From assembly GCA_041583135.1 (NCBI GenBank), contig JBFHGJ010000123.1, positions 1 to 16,629 of the forward strand: a DNA stretch of 16,629 nucleotides, written 5' to 3'. This DNA comes from JABSOG01 sp041583135. GTDB lineage: Bacteria; Pseudomonadota; Gammaproteobacteria; Enterobacterales; Alteromonadaceae. The notes beneath the pieces were generated by a model. It searched no databases. It saw only the letters and a list, made by a program, of their open reading frames with translations, and had not been told where the DNA came from. The position numbers and the translations under genes are program-made. Of this stretch, positions 1-7,710 are shown in pieces. Numbering within the stretch: the first letter of the stretch is position 1; each line of letters begins with the position of its first letter.

Positions 1-2720
1 CAGTGCACTTGGAACATGGCAACAAGCACCATGATATTGCCATTATCGGCTTAGACGGCCGCTACCCGCAAAGTGATGACTTAGAGCAGTATTGGCAAAA
101 ACTGGCCAATGGCGAAGAAATGATAGACACAGTGCCGAGCAACCGCTGGGACGCCGAAAATTACTTTGACGCCGACCCGGCCAACGCTGCCAAAGGCAAG
201 ATCTACAGCAAGTGGGGTGGCTTTGTTGCCGGGTTTGATGAATTCGACAATGGCTTTTTCAACATCAGCGCCATGGATGCCAAATTGATGGACCCGCAAG
301 AGCGCTTGTTCTTGCAATCGGCTTGGGCGGTGCTTGAAGATGCCGGTTATACCAAAGACTCGCTGAAAAATGCCTACCCTAAAGAGGGCTTGATGCGCGC
401 GCAAAGCGCCGATGTTGGGGTGTTTGTCGGGGTGACTTCAAATACCTATCAGATGCTCGCCAATGAACACAGTGACACCATGCTTACGCCAAGTGCTATG
501 CCGTGGTCGATTGCCAATCGGGTGTCCTACAGCCTGAACTTGCAAGGGCCGAGTATGCCGATTGATACCGCCTGCTCATCGTCATTGGTGGCGCTGCATA
601 TGGCCTGTCAAAGCATTCGCCGCGAAGAATGTCGTTTAGCTATCGCAGGTGGGGTAAACCTCTACTTGCATCAGTACAAGTATCAGTCGTTGTGTAATCG
701 CCAAATGCTGGCCAAAGGATCTAAAACCTACAGTTTTGGCGCCGAAGGCGATGGCTTTGTTGCCTCTGAGGGCGTGGGTTGCGTATTGCTTAAGCCGCTG
801 AAAGAGGCGGTAAATGATCGCGACCATATTTATGGCGTGGTTAAAGGCAGCAGTTTCAGTCATTGTGGCCGTGCCAACGGTTACTCTGCACCAAACCCGA
901 CGGCGCAAGCTCAAGTGATAGCCGACGCGCTGGCAGATGCGGGCGTAGATGCGCAGCAGATAAACTACATCGAAGGCCATGGCACCGGCACGCAACTGGG
1001 CGACAGCCTTGAGGTATCTGCCATCAGTCTTGCCTTTGGTCAGGACTTGCCTGAACAGTTCCGCTGTCCGATTGGCTCGGTTAAGGCCAATATCGGTCAT
1101 GGCGAGTCGGCTGCCGGTATTGCCGGTTTAACCAAGGTATTGCTGCAAATGCGTCATGCTCAATTGGCGCCGTCGATTAACTGCGACCCGGTTAACCCCA
1201 ATATTGATTTTGCCAATGCGCCGGTGCGCATTCAGCGCAAACTGGCCAAATGGCGGGTGAAAAACGACTCGATGCGGGCGATGATCAACTCCTTTGGCGC
1301 CGGTGGCGTCAATGCTTGTGTGGTGATTGAGCAGCCGCCGCAACTTAAAGCGCTTGCTGCCAACAACGAACCGCAACTGATTGTACTCTCAGCGAAAAAC
1401 CAAGGACGCTTAAGTGCCTACGCTGAGCGATTGGTGCAATTTGTGCAAAAAAATCCGGGCGTACGCTTAGACAGCCTTGCCTTTACCTTGCAATGTGGTC
1501 GCGAAGCTATGGCAGAGCGTTTGGCGCTGGTGGCAAGTGACAGCAAAGCGCTGCTGACCAAACTGCAAGCGTTTATTGCAGGCGATAGCCAAGCCGTTTT
1601 TCGTGGCAGTTTAGACCCGCGCAAAATGCGCACCGGCAACGTTGATGAGGTTAAAGCGCAATCTTTAGAGCAGCTTGCCAAGCTGTGGTGTGAGGGCAAA
1701 GTGATTGAATTTGCTGAGCTGCACCCTCAGCCGATTGGCAGAATATCGCTGCCGAGCTATCCGTTTGAAGCCCACAGCCACTTAGTTGAAACAGCGCAGC
1801 CGGTTGAAGCAAAAGCCAAAGTGGTGACGCAAAGTAGCGAACTGCATCCTTTGGTGAGCTACAACAGCTCAACTTTAAGGTCGGTGAGCTTTACCAGCCG
1901 ATTACAGGCAAGCCGCTGGTATGGCGCCGAGCACCAAATCAATGGGCAAGCGCTATTGCCGGGGGCCGGTATGGTTGAAATGGCCTGCTTTGCCGGGCAA
2001 ATGGCCGGTGAAAGCCGAGTGTCGCTGATGCGCGATATCGTGTGGGTAAGGCCGCTTACCTTTGGCTCAGCGCAAATTGAAGCCAAAGTACACCTAAAAA
2101 CCATCGGGCAAGGCACTGAGGTAGAGATCAGTTCATTGGATGAAGACTTTGAGCCGGTAGAGCATTTTCAATGTCAGCTGTACTTTATTGAAGATACCGG
2201 TAGTCATCCTGCGCCTGCGGCGTTTGACTTAAAGCATCTTAAAGCGGGTGCCAAGCGGGTTATCGAAGGTAAAAAACTCTACGACGATTATGCCAAACTC
2301 GGCTTTAACTATGGCCCAAGTTTTAGAACCATACAGCAGCTGCATTGTCATCCAGACTATGCCTTGGCCGAGCTTAAGCTCAGCGAGTTGCGCCGTAGCG
2401 ATTTTGACCAATACTTGATCCACCCGGCATTACTCGATGGCGCGCTACAATCTGTGATTGGGCTGAGCGCCAGTGATGGTAAAGCCGGTAGCGGGCCTAA
2501 TTTACCGTTTGCACTGGATGAGTTGATGATCTATCGCTCGTTAATGCCTGCTTGTTATGTACGGGTGCGTTACGCCGATAAAGCCAATCAGGGCAAAGGT
2601 GGCAGCGCCAAGTTCAATATCGAGATCACCGATGAAAACGGTATTGTGCTGGCGGCAATGCGCAACTTTTATGTGCGGGCCATCAGCGCACCAACCTCTG
2701 CCAAAGTGGCGGGGCGTTAA
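1..2720 (+). CDS. Trans-AT polyketide synthase, C-terminal KS-DH portion (5' end probably outside window)
   Basis: This is the end of a modular type I PKS protein. A ketosynthase domain spans about residues 10-440, counted from the GTG at base 3. Its full catalytic set is visible: Cys191 in DTACSSS, His326 in EGHGTGT and His366 in KANIGH, so it should condense extender units. A KS-to-DH linker follows (about 450-590, ending RISLPSYPF). A double-hotdog dehydratase spans about 610-895, with HxxxGxxxxP at 644-653, YGPSF at 770-774 and the catalytic DxxxQ at 812-816. No AT domain is present, which fits loading by the free AT encoded at 6564-7706. The protein stops right after DH, without KR, ACP or thioesterase, so this module must be completed on another polypeptide. 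The reading frame is open to the left edge. GTG at base 3 could be a true start, but its upstream region cannot be seen. Product unknown. Confidence 0.93.
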   Translation, partial: VHLEHGNKHHDIAIIGLDGRYPQSDDLEQYWQKLANGEEMIDTVPSNRWDAENYFDADPANAAKGKIYSKWGGFVAGFDEFDNGFFNISAMDAKLMDPQERLFLQSAWAVLEDAGYTKDSLKNAYPKEGLMRAQSADVGVFVGVTSNTYQMLANEHSDTMLTPSAMPWSIANRVSYSLNLQGPSMPIDTACSSSLVALHMACQSIRREECRLAIAGGVNLYLHQYKYQSLCNRQMLAKGSKTYSFGAEGDGFVASEGVGCVLLKPLKEAVNDRDHIYGVVKGSSFSHCGRANGYSAPNPTAQAQVIADALADAGVDAQQINYIEGHGTGTQLGDSLEVSAISLAFGQDLPEQFRCPIGSVKANIGHGESAAGIAGLTKVLLQMRHAQLAPSINCDPVNPNIDFANAPVRIQRKLAKWRVKNDSMRAMINSFGAGGVNACVVIEQPPQLKALAANNEPQLIVLSAKNQGRLSAYAERLVQFVQKNPGVRLDSLAFTLQCGREAMAERLALVASDSKALLTKLQAFIAGDSQAVFRGSLDPRKMRTGNVDEVKAQSLEQLAKLWCEGKVIEFAELHPQPIGRISLPSYPFEAHSHLVETAQPVEAKAKVVTQSSELHPLVSYNSSTLRSVSFTSRLQASRWYGAEHQINGQALLPGAGMVEMACFAGQMAGESRVSLMRDIVWVRPLTFGSAQIEAKVHLKTIGQGTEVEISSLDEDFEPVEHFQCQLYFIEDTGSHPAPAAFDLKHLKAGAKRVIEGKKLYDDYAKLGFNYGPSFRTIQQLHCHPDYALAELKLSELRRSDFDQYLIHPALLDGALQSVIGLSASDGKAGSGPNLPFALDELMIYRSLMPACYVRVRYADKANQGKGGSAKFNIEITDENGIVLAAMRNFYVRAISAPTSAKVAGR

Positions 2721-2737
2721 CTTAGCAGAATTTACCG

Positions 2738-2765
2738 TTGACCGAGGGACAAGTTGCTATACAAT
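2738..2765 (+). promoter_or_regulatory. Putative sigma70-like promoter upstream of the beta-branching operon
   Basis: TTGACC at 2738-2743 and TACAAT at 2760-2765 each match the sigma70 consensus at five of six bases and are 16 nt apart. They lie 18 nt after the PKS stop codon and about 220 nt before the HMGS gene. The transcript would start near 2772. This suggests that the accessory genes can be transcribed separately from the PKS genes. The call rests on pattern only. Confidence 0.5.
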
Positions 2766-2781
2766 AGCTTTGTTGTCCCTC
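2744..2781. promoter_or_regulatory. Long inverted repeat covering the promoter, possible operator
   Basis: A perfect 9-bp inverted repeat, GAGGGACAA at 2744-2752 and TTGTCCCTC at 2773-2781, encloses a second one, GCTAT at 2756-2760 and ATAGC at 2764-2768. The arms fill the space between the -35 and -10 boxes and run past the predicted start site, where a dimeric repressor would be expected to bind. A 10-bp palindrome, CCTCTAGAGG (2778-2787), overlaps the right arm. If read through from the PKS gene, the same sequence would form an RNA hairpin, but no T-run follows, so it is not a typical intrinsic terminator. Confidence 0.45.
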
Positions 2782-2825
2782 TAGAGGAATTAACCGAGTA
2801 ACGGGATTTTACGGACTCACAAAAT

Positions 2826-2963
2826 ATGCCGAATAATAACAATGACTTATCTTACCGGGGTAAAAAGCCCCTTAGCCACCACGATTTACACTTTCCAAGC
2901 GAAGGCGGTATTGCCCCATGGCGCCTGTTGGCCGAGCAAACACCCTTTGTAGAACATCAATAA
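2826..2963 (+). CDS. Possible small ORF, 45 residues, unknown function
   Basis: An ATG at 2826 opens a 45-codon frame ending in TAA at 2961-2963, 25 nt before the HMGS start and inside the leader predicted from the upstream promoter. The peptide is polar, rich in Asn and His at the N-terminus, with a Pro/Trp-containing tail (GIAPWRLLAEQ). No domain, signal peptide or membrane segment is recognised. The ribosome binding site is poor. It lies in the same frame as the PKS gene, but two stop codons (2739 and 2799) separate them, so it is not a simple continuation. It could be a leader peptide, a small protein or chance. Confidence 0.25.
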   Translation: MPNNNNDLSYRGKKPLSHHDLHFPSEGGIAPWRLLAEQTPFVEHQ

Positions 2964-2988
2964 CAGCAATAAATTCAAGGAAACTATC

Positions 2989-4248
2989 ATGCGCACAGTC
3001 GGAATTGAGGCGATGAACATTTTCGGTGGGGTAGCGGTATTAGACGTTGCCACTTTAGCCGCCCATAGACAACTCGACAATGCCCGCTTTGACAACCTGT
3101 TGATGAAGCAAAAAACCGTCGCATTGCCTTATGAAGATCCCATAACTTACGCCGTGAACGCGGCAAAGCCCATCGTCGATGCCCTAAGCGCAGCGGAAAA
3201 AGACCGCATTGAAATGGTGATCACCTGCTCTGAGTCGTCGTTTGATTTCAGTAAATCCATGAGCACCTATGTGATGGATTTGCTAGGGCTTAATCGTAAC
3301 TGCCGACTGTTTGAAGTAAAAAATGCCTGTTATAGCGGTGTCGCCGGTTTTCAAAATGCGGTGAACTTTGTGCTCTCAGGCGTATCGCCCGGTGCCAAAG
3401 CCTTAGTGATCGCCACCGATATTGCCCGTTTTATGGTGGAAGAAGGCGGCGATGCGCTATCAGCCGACTGGTCATTCGCCGAACCTTCAAGCGGCGCAGG
3501 CGCGGTGGCGATGTTGGTGAGCGACCAGCCCCATATCTTTAAAGTGGATGTTGGCGCCAACGGTTATTATGGCTATGAAGTGATGGATACCTGTCGGCCA
3601 TCGCCTGACTCTGAGGCGGGGGATTCAGACCTGTCTTTGCTGTCCTACCTTGATTGCTGCGAAAACGCCTACCGCGAATATGCCAAGCGGGTTGAAGGCG
3701 CCCATTATGCCGACAGTTTCCAGTTTTTGGCGTTTCACACCCCCTTTGGCGGCATGGTCAAAGGCGCCCATCGTTCAATGATGCGTAAACTGGCCAAAGC
3801 CAAACCACGGGACATTGAAGCGGATTTTGAACGCCGGGTAACGCCGGGCCTGACCTATTGTCAGCGCGTGGGCAACATCATGGGCGCAACGGCTATGCTG
3901 TCATTGGCCAGCACCATCGACAATGCCCAGTTTGATGCGCCTCAGCGTATTGGTATTTTCTCTTATGGTTCGGGCTGCTGCTCTGAGTTTTTCTCGGGCA
4001 CCATTTCTAAAGAAAGCCAACAGCGGCTAAATGCCATGAACATTAGCCAAACGCTGGATAACCGTTATGCGCTATCGATTGAGCAGTATGACGACATTTT
4101 GATGCGCAGCGTTGATTTGCGCTTTGGCACCCGCAATTTAAAACTTGACGAAAGCTTTATTGCCGATGCCAGAACGGCCCTTAAGCGCCCGGTATTGTTG
4201 CTTGACAACATTAATGAATTTCACCGCGAATACCGCTGGGTTGAGTGA
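2989..4248 (+). CDS. Hydroxymethylglutaryl-CoA synthase-like enzyme for polyketide beta-branching (PksG/BryR type)
   Basis: The 419-residue protein belongs to the thiolase-fold HMG-CoA synthase family in its PKS-associated form. Such enzymes act in the cytosol on ACP-bound substrates: an acetyl unit from a donor ACP is added to the beta-keto group of the growing polyketide, giving an HMG-like branch. The expected catalytic triad is present: Glu82 in the CSESSFDF stretch, Cys114 in KNACYSG and His250 in FHTPFGG. The C-terminal GSGCCSEF motif is also typical. Length matches the family. ATG 2989 has a good Shine-Dalgarno sequence, AAGGAAA at 2977-2983. The following ECH, ACP and decarboxylating KS genes form the standard beta-branching cassette, which supports the assignment over a primary-metabolism HMG-CoA synthase. 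Confidence 0.95.
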   Translation: MRTVGIEAMNIFGGVAVLDVATLAAHRQLDNARFDNLLMKQKTVALPYEDPITYAVNAAKPIVDALSAAEKDRIEMVITCSESSFDFSKSMSTYVMDLLGLNRNCRLFEVKNACYSGVAGFQNAVNFVLSGVSPGAKALVIATDIARFMVEEGGDALSADWSFAEPSSGAGAVAMLVSDQPHIFKVDVGANGYYGYEVMDTCRPSPDSEAGDSDLSLLSYLDCCENAYREYAKRVEGAHYADSFQFLAFHTPFGGMVKGAHRSMMRKLAKAKPRDIEADFERRVTPGLTYCQRVGNIMGATAMLSLASTIDNAQFDAPQRIGIFSYGSGCCSEFFSGTISKESQQRLNAMNISQTLDNRYALSIEQYDDILMRSVDLRFGTRNLKLDESFIADARTALKRPVLLLDNINEFHREYRWVE

Positions 4249-4256
4249 GATTGACC

Positions 4257-5033
4257 ATGGAATTTAGCGACCTGAGCACCATTAAAGTCAGGCTTGAAGG
4301 CGATATCGGCTACATTCAGATTTATCGCCCAGAGCACAACAACACCATCAACAATCGCTTGGTGGATGAAATGACCGAAGTGCTGCAAGCCTTTGAAGCT
4401 AAAGCCAAAGTGGTAGTGCTTGAGGGCTTGCCCGAGGTGTTTTGCTTTGGCGCCGACTTTAAGCAAATAAGCCAAGAGTTGGCACAAGGCAGCGACAACC
4501 CGGTGAACGACCCAGGTAAGTTGTATGACCTGTGGCTTAAATTGGCAACCGGCCCCTTTGCCACCGTGGCCCATGTGCGCGGTAAGGTCAATGCCGGTGG
4601 TGTTGGTTTTGTCTGTGCCTGTGATGTTGTGCTGGCCGATGAGGGAGCGACCTTTAGCTTATCTGAGCTGCTCTTTGGCTTGGTGCCTGCTTGCGTGATG
4701 CCGTTTTTAATTCGCCGCATGGGGTATCCCAAAGCCAACTACCTCACGGTAATGACCCAGCCGATTGACGCCAAACAGGCGCACGATTGGGGCTTGGTTG
4801 ATGTGGTCGGTAGTGATTCGAGCAAACTGCTGCGCAAACAACTGATGCGACTACGGCTGCTTTCGCCTAGTGGCATAGGCAGTTACAAAGGCTATTTGAA
4901 CCAGCTCGATGAAAGCTTAATTGCCGATAAGGCCAAAGCCATTGCGGCCAATCAGGCGGTATTTGCCAACCCAGAGAACCTGGCCAAAATCAAACGTTAC
5001 GTCGAAACCGGCCGATTCCCGTGGGAAGATTAA
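4257..5033 (+). CDS. Enoyl-CoA hydratase-like dehydratase, ECH1 of the beta-branching cassette (PksH type)
   Basis: A crotonase-superfamily protein of about 258 residues. ECH1 enzymes dehydrate the HMG-like adduct on the acceptor ACP to a methylglutaconyl-type intermediate. Family signatures visible from the N-terminus are RPEHNNTIN, VFCFGADF (an oxyanion-hole region), HVRGKVNAGGVGFV (the second oxyanion-hole region), ACDVVLAD and FSLSELLFGLVPACVMPFLIRR. This pattern is that of the dehydratase ECH1 and differs from the decarboxylase ECH2. ATG 4257 is chosen because homologues start close to the FSDLSTIKV segment. A GTG at 4245 overlapping the HMGS stop codon would add four residues; neither has a clear ribosome binding site, so translation is probably coupled to HMGS. 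Confidence 0.92.
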   Translation: MEFSDLSTIKVRLEGDIGYIQIYRPEHNNTINNRLVDEMTEVLQAFEAKAKVVVLEGLPEVFCFGADFKQISQELAQGSDNPVNDPGKLYDLWLKLATGPFATVAHVRGKVNAGGVGFVCACDVVLADEGATFSLSELLFGLVPACVMPFLIRRMGYPKANYLTVMTQPIDAKQAHDWGLVDVVGSDSSKLLRKQLMRLRLLSPSGIGSYKGYLNQLDESLIADKAKAIAANQAVFANPENLAKIKRYVETGRFPWED

Positions 5034-5083
5034 CCAAACAAATACACCCTGTAAAAAAATTGAAGAAAAACCAAGGAACAACC

Positions 5084-5323
5084 ATGACAGTAGATGACAT
5101 TTTTGCGCGAATTGTAGAGAACACCAAAGAGGTGGTTTATGAACTTGAAGATCACAGCTTTAAATTTGACGATTCGTTAAAAGCCCTTGGCGCCAACTCC
5201 ATTGACCGCTCAGAGATCGTGATGATGACTTTAGAAGATCTTAACTTGAGTGTGCCTTTGGTGGAGTTTGCCAAAGTCGGCAGTATGGGCGAATTGGCTC
5301 AGGCAATCCATGGCAAACTCTAA
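5084..5323 (+). CDS. Free-standing donor acyl carrier protein (AcpK type)
   Basis: A 79-residue single-domain ACP. Ser in the GANSIDRSEI motif (about residue 39) is the expected phosphopantetheine attachment site; the usual DSL sequence is replaced by NSI, a pattern found in donor ACPs of beta-branching cassettes. It should carry malonyl, then acetyl after decarboxylation, and deliver it to the HMGS. ATG 5084 is preferred over an upstream in-frame start at 5021, which lies within the ECH gene, because AAGGAA at 5073-5078 sits at good spacing and ACP homology begins here. Its 3' end overlaps the next gene by 14 nt, which points to coupled translation. Confidence 0.93.
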   Translation: MTVDDIFARIVENTKEVVYELEDHSFKFDDSLKALGANSIDRSEIVMMTLEDLNLSVPLVEFAKVGSMGELAQAIHGKL

Positions 5324-6545
5324 TTCAGTCACGCTTATCGCCAGCGGTATTGGGGTGGTATCGAATATCGCCCAAGGCAAAGCAGACTTTGCCCAACAAC
5401 TGTTTGACGGCGCGCAGCAATTTGGCTATTTAAGCCGTCCGGGCAGGCACGCAGGTGGCGATGATGTGGCGCCTTTTATCGGCGCTGAGATCAAAGCTTT
5501 TGATGTGCCAAGTAAAGTCAACCGCTCGCACCTAAGAACCGCGTCGCTAAGCGCTCAACTGGCCCTTTGCGCCGTAGATGAAGCTTGGCAAGAGGCCAAA
5601 TTAGATGGCGTTGCCAAAGACCGAATCGGCCTTGTGGTTGGCGGCTCTAATGTGCAGCAGCGCGAGTTGGTGCTCACCCAGCAAAAATACTTAGGCCGCA
5701 GCCAGTTTATTCGCCCGGCTTATGGCCTGTCGTTTATGGACAGCGATATTGGCGGCCTGTGTAGTGAAGTATTTGGTATTACAGGTATGGCTTATACCAT
5801 TGGTGGCGCTTCGGCCAGCGGACAAGTTGCCGTGATTGAAGCGTGCGAAGCGGTTAAAAGCGGCAGAGTTGACGTTTGTATTGCGGTAGGTGCGATGATG
5901 GACTTGTCATACTGGGAGCTGCAAGGCTTTCGCGCTTTGGGGGCGATGGGGTCGAATACCTTTGGCAGCCGTCCTGAGCTTGCTTGTCGGCCCTATAGCC
6001 TTAGTCGCGATGGCTTTATTTTTGGCGAAAACTGCGCCGCCATCGTGATTGAGCGGGTCGGCGCAAGAAAAGACGAAGGGCTAGACCCTTATGCCGAAGT
6101 CGCGGGCTGGGCAATGAAAATGGATGCCAACCGTAATCCCGACCCCAGTGTTGAGGGCGAAGTAAGTGTTATTGCGGGCGCCCTTGGTATGGCCAACTGG
6201 CAGCCGAGTGACATTGACTATGTGAACCCCCATGGTACAGGCTCGCCACTGGGCGATGAAACTGAACTAGAGGCGCTGCGCCTTAGCGGGTTGAGTCATG
6301 CCTATATCAATACCACCAAATCTATCGTTGGCCATGGTTTGACAGCCGCAGGCGCAGTTGAAACCGTGGCGACGTTATTGCAGCTTAAGGCACAAAAGCT
6401 GCACCCATCCCGTAATGTGGATGACCCCATGATAAAAGGGCCACAACTGGTGACCCAAACGCAAAATGCCGATATCAAAAAAGCCATTAAGATGAGTATG
6501 GGCTTTGGCGGCATGAACACCGCCGTATGTTGGCAGAGCATATAA
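5310..6545 (+). CDS. KS-like malonyl-ACP decarboxylase (PksF type, Cys to Ser)
   Basis: A 411-residue thiolase-fold protein related to ketosynthases, expected to decarboxylate malonyl on the donor ACP to acetyl, the unit used by HMGS. The active Cys of normal KS enzymes is replaced by Ser168 in GGASASG, while both catalytic histidines remain: His308 in NPHGTGS and His342 in KSIVGHG. Loss of Cys with retained His residues is the hallmark of decarboxylating KS homologues, so chain condensation is not expected. ATG 5310 starts inside the ACP gene (14-nt overlap) and gives an N-terminus that fits KS proteins (VTLIASGIGVVS). An in-frame start at 5250 would run deep into the ACP gene and is unlikely. 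Confidence 0.94.
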   Translation: MANSNSVTLIASGIGVVSNIAQGKADFAQQLFDGAQQFGYLSRPGRHAGGDDVAPFIGAEIKAFDVPSKVNRSHLRTASLSAQLALCAVDEAWQEAKLDGVAKDRIGLVVGGSNVQQRELVLTQQKYLGRSQFIRPAYGLSFMDSDIGGLCSEVFGITGMAYTIGGASASGQVAVIEACEAVKSGRVDVCIAVGAMMDLSYWELQGFRALGAMGSNTFGSRPELACRPYSLSRDGFIFGENCAAIVIERVGARKDEGLDPYAEVAGWAMKMDANRNPDPSVEGEVSVIAGALGMANWQPSDIDYVNPHGTGSPLGDETELEALRLSGLSHAYINTTKSIVGHGLTAAGAVETVATLLQLKAQKLHPSRNVDDPMIKGPQLVTQTQNADIKKAIKMSMGFGGMNTAVCWQSI

Positions 6546-6563
6546 CTAAAAGAGAAAATAACA

Positions 6564-7706
6564 ATGAAGACATTTGTGTTTCCGGGCCAAGGCTCACAGA
6601 AAAAAGGCATGGGTGGCGATCTGTTTGACCGCTTTAGCGAGTTGACCGCCAAGGCCGACAAAATTTTAGGCTACTCAATCAAAGAACTGTGTTTGGAAGA
6701 CCCTGACAAAGTATTGGGCCAAACCCAATACACCCAACCGGCTTTGTACGTGGTCAATGCCTTGTCTTACCTTGCTCATATTGAAGATGGCGGCGATAAG
6801 CCTGATTTTGTCGCAGGTCATAGCCTTGGCGAATATAACGCGCTGTTGGCAGCCGAAGTATTTGATTTTGAAGCCGGTCTTAAGCTGGTGAAAAAACGCG
6901 GCGAGCTGATGAGCGAAGCCTCTGGCGGCGGTATGGCTGCTGTGATGAACGCCTCAAAAGAACAAATTGAAGAGATTTTGGCGAAAAATGGCCTCAATAA
7001 CATCGACTTGGCCAACTTTAACACCGAGGGGCAAATCGTGATCTCTGGCCTTAAAGAAGAAGTGGTTAAAGCCAAAGACTTCTTCCAAGAAGGCAACATG
7101 ATGTTTCACCCGCTCAATACCAGCGGCGCTTTCCACTCTCGTTTTATGGAGCCATCACGCAAGAAGTTTGAAACCTATGTGAAGAAGTTCAAACTTGAAG
7201 CGCCAAAAATCCCGGTTATTGCCAATGTGACCGCGCAAGAATACGGCAGCGAGATTGCCGAAACTTTAGCAGGGCAAATTTCCAACTCAGTGAAGTGGTT
7301 CGACTCGGTGAAATACCTCATTGAACAAAAGGCCACTGAGGCCGAGCCGATGGAATTTATCGAATTTGGCCATGGCAATGTGCTGACCAAAATGGTGAAG
7401 AAAATCGAACGAGAGTTGGGCGTTGCCCGCAAGCCTGCCGCCAAAGCCCCAGTTGCCACCAGTGCAACGGCCGCAGTGCCAGCGCCGCAAGTGACACCTG
7501 CAACCGAAGCGGGCAAAAAAGCTTTGGCCTTGGTGAGTGAGTGGAATCAAAAGCACCCGGTTGGCACCAAGGTTAAGTCGTTGACCTTAGATTATGATGA
7601 GCTTAAAACCCGCACCGAAGCTGTGGTGTTATTTGGCCATCGCGCAGCCGTATATATGGAAGGTTACAACGGCTACTTTGATTTGACCGAGATCAAAGCT
7701 GCCTAA
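6564..7706 (+). CDS. Trans-acting malonyl-CoA acyltransferase with C-terminal extension
   Basis: A 380-residue FabD-like acyltransferase that should load malonyl from malonyl-CoA onto the ACP domains of the AT-less PKS and onto the free ACP. The catalytic core (about 1-285) has FPGQGSQ, nucleophile Ser87 in GHSLGEY, the carboxylate-binding Arg112 in KKRGELM and His191 in GAFHSR; the Phe before His fits malonyl rather than methylmalonyl choice. An Ala/Pro-rich linker (about 293-318) joins a small C-terminal region (about 320-380, with LKTRTEAVVLFGHRAAVY). I associate this type of tail with some PKS-linked ATs but know no role for it. The gene starts 18 nt after the KS-like gene. It could be confused with housekeeping fabD, but the tail and location argue for the PKS role. 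Confidence 0.93.
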   Translation: MKTFVFPGQGSQKKGMGGDLFDRFSELTAKADKILGYSIKELCLEDPDKVLGQTQYTQPALYVVNALSYLAHIEDGGDKPDFVAGHSLGEYNALLAAEVFDFEAGLKLVKKRGELMSEASGGGMAAVMNASKEQIEEILAKNGLNNIDLANFNTEGQIVISGLKEEVVKAKDFFQEGNMMFHPLNTSGAFHSRFMEPSRKKFETYVKKFKLEAPKIPVIANVTAQEYGSEIAETLAGQISNSVKWFDSVKYLIEQKATEAEPMEFIEFGHGNVLTKMVKKIERELGVARKPAAKAPVATSATAAVPAPQVTPATEAGKKALALVSEWNQKHPVGTKVKSLTLDYDELKTRTEAVVLFGHRAAVYMEGYNGYFDLTEIKAA

Positions 7707-7710
7707 GGAT

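Noticed and set aside
2721..2963. Frameshifted or interrupted continuation of the PKS protein
   Set aside because: The downstream frame is the same, but two stop codons intervene and the translated sequence has no ACP or KR motif.
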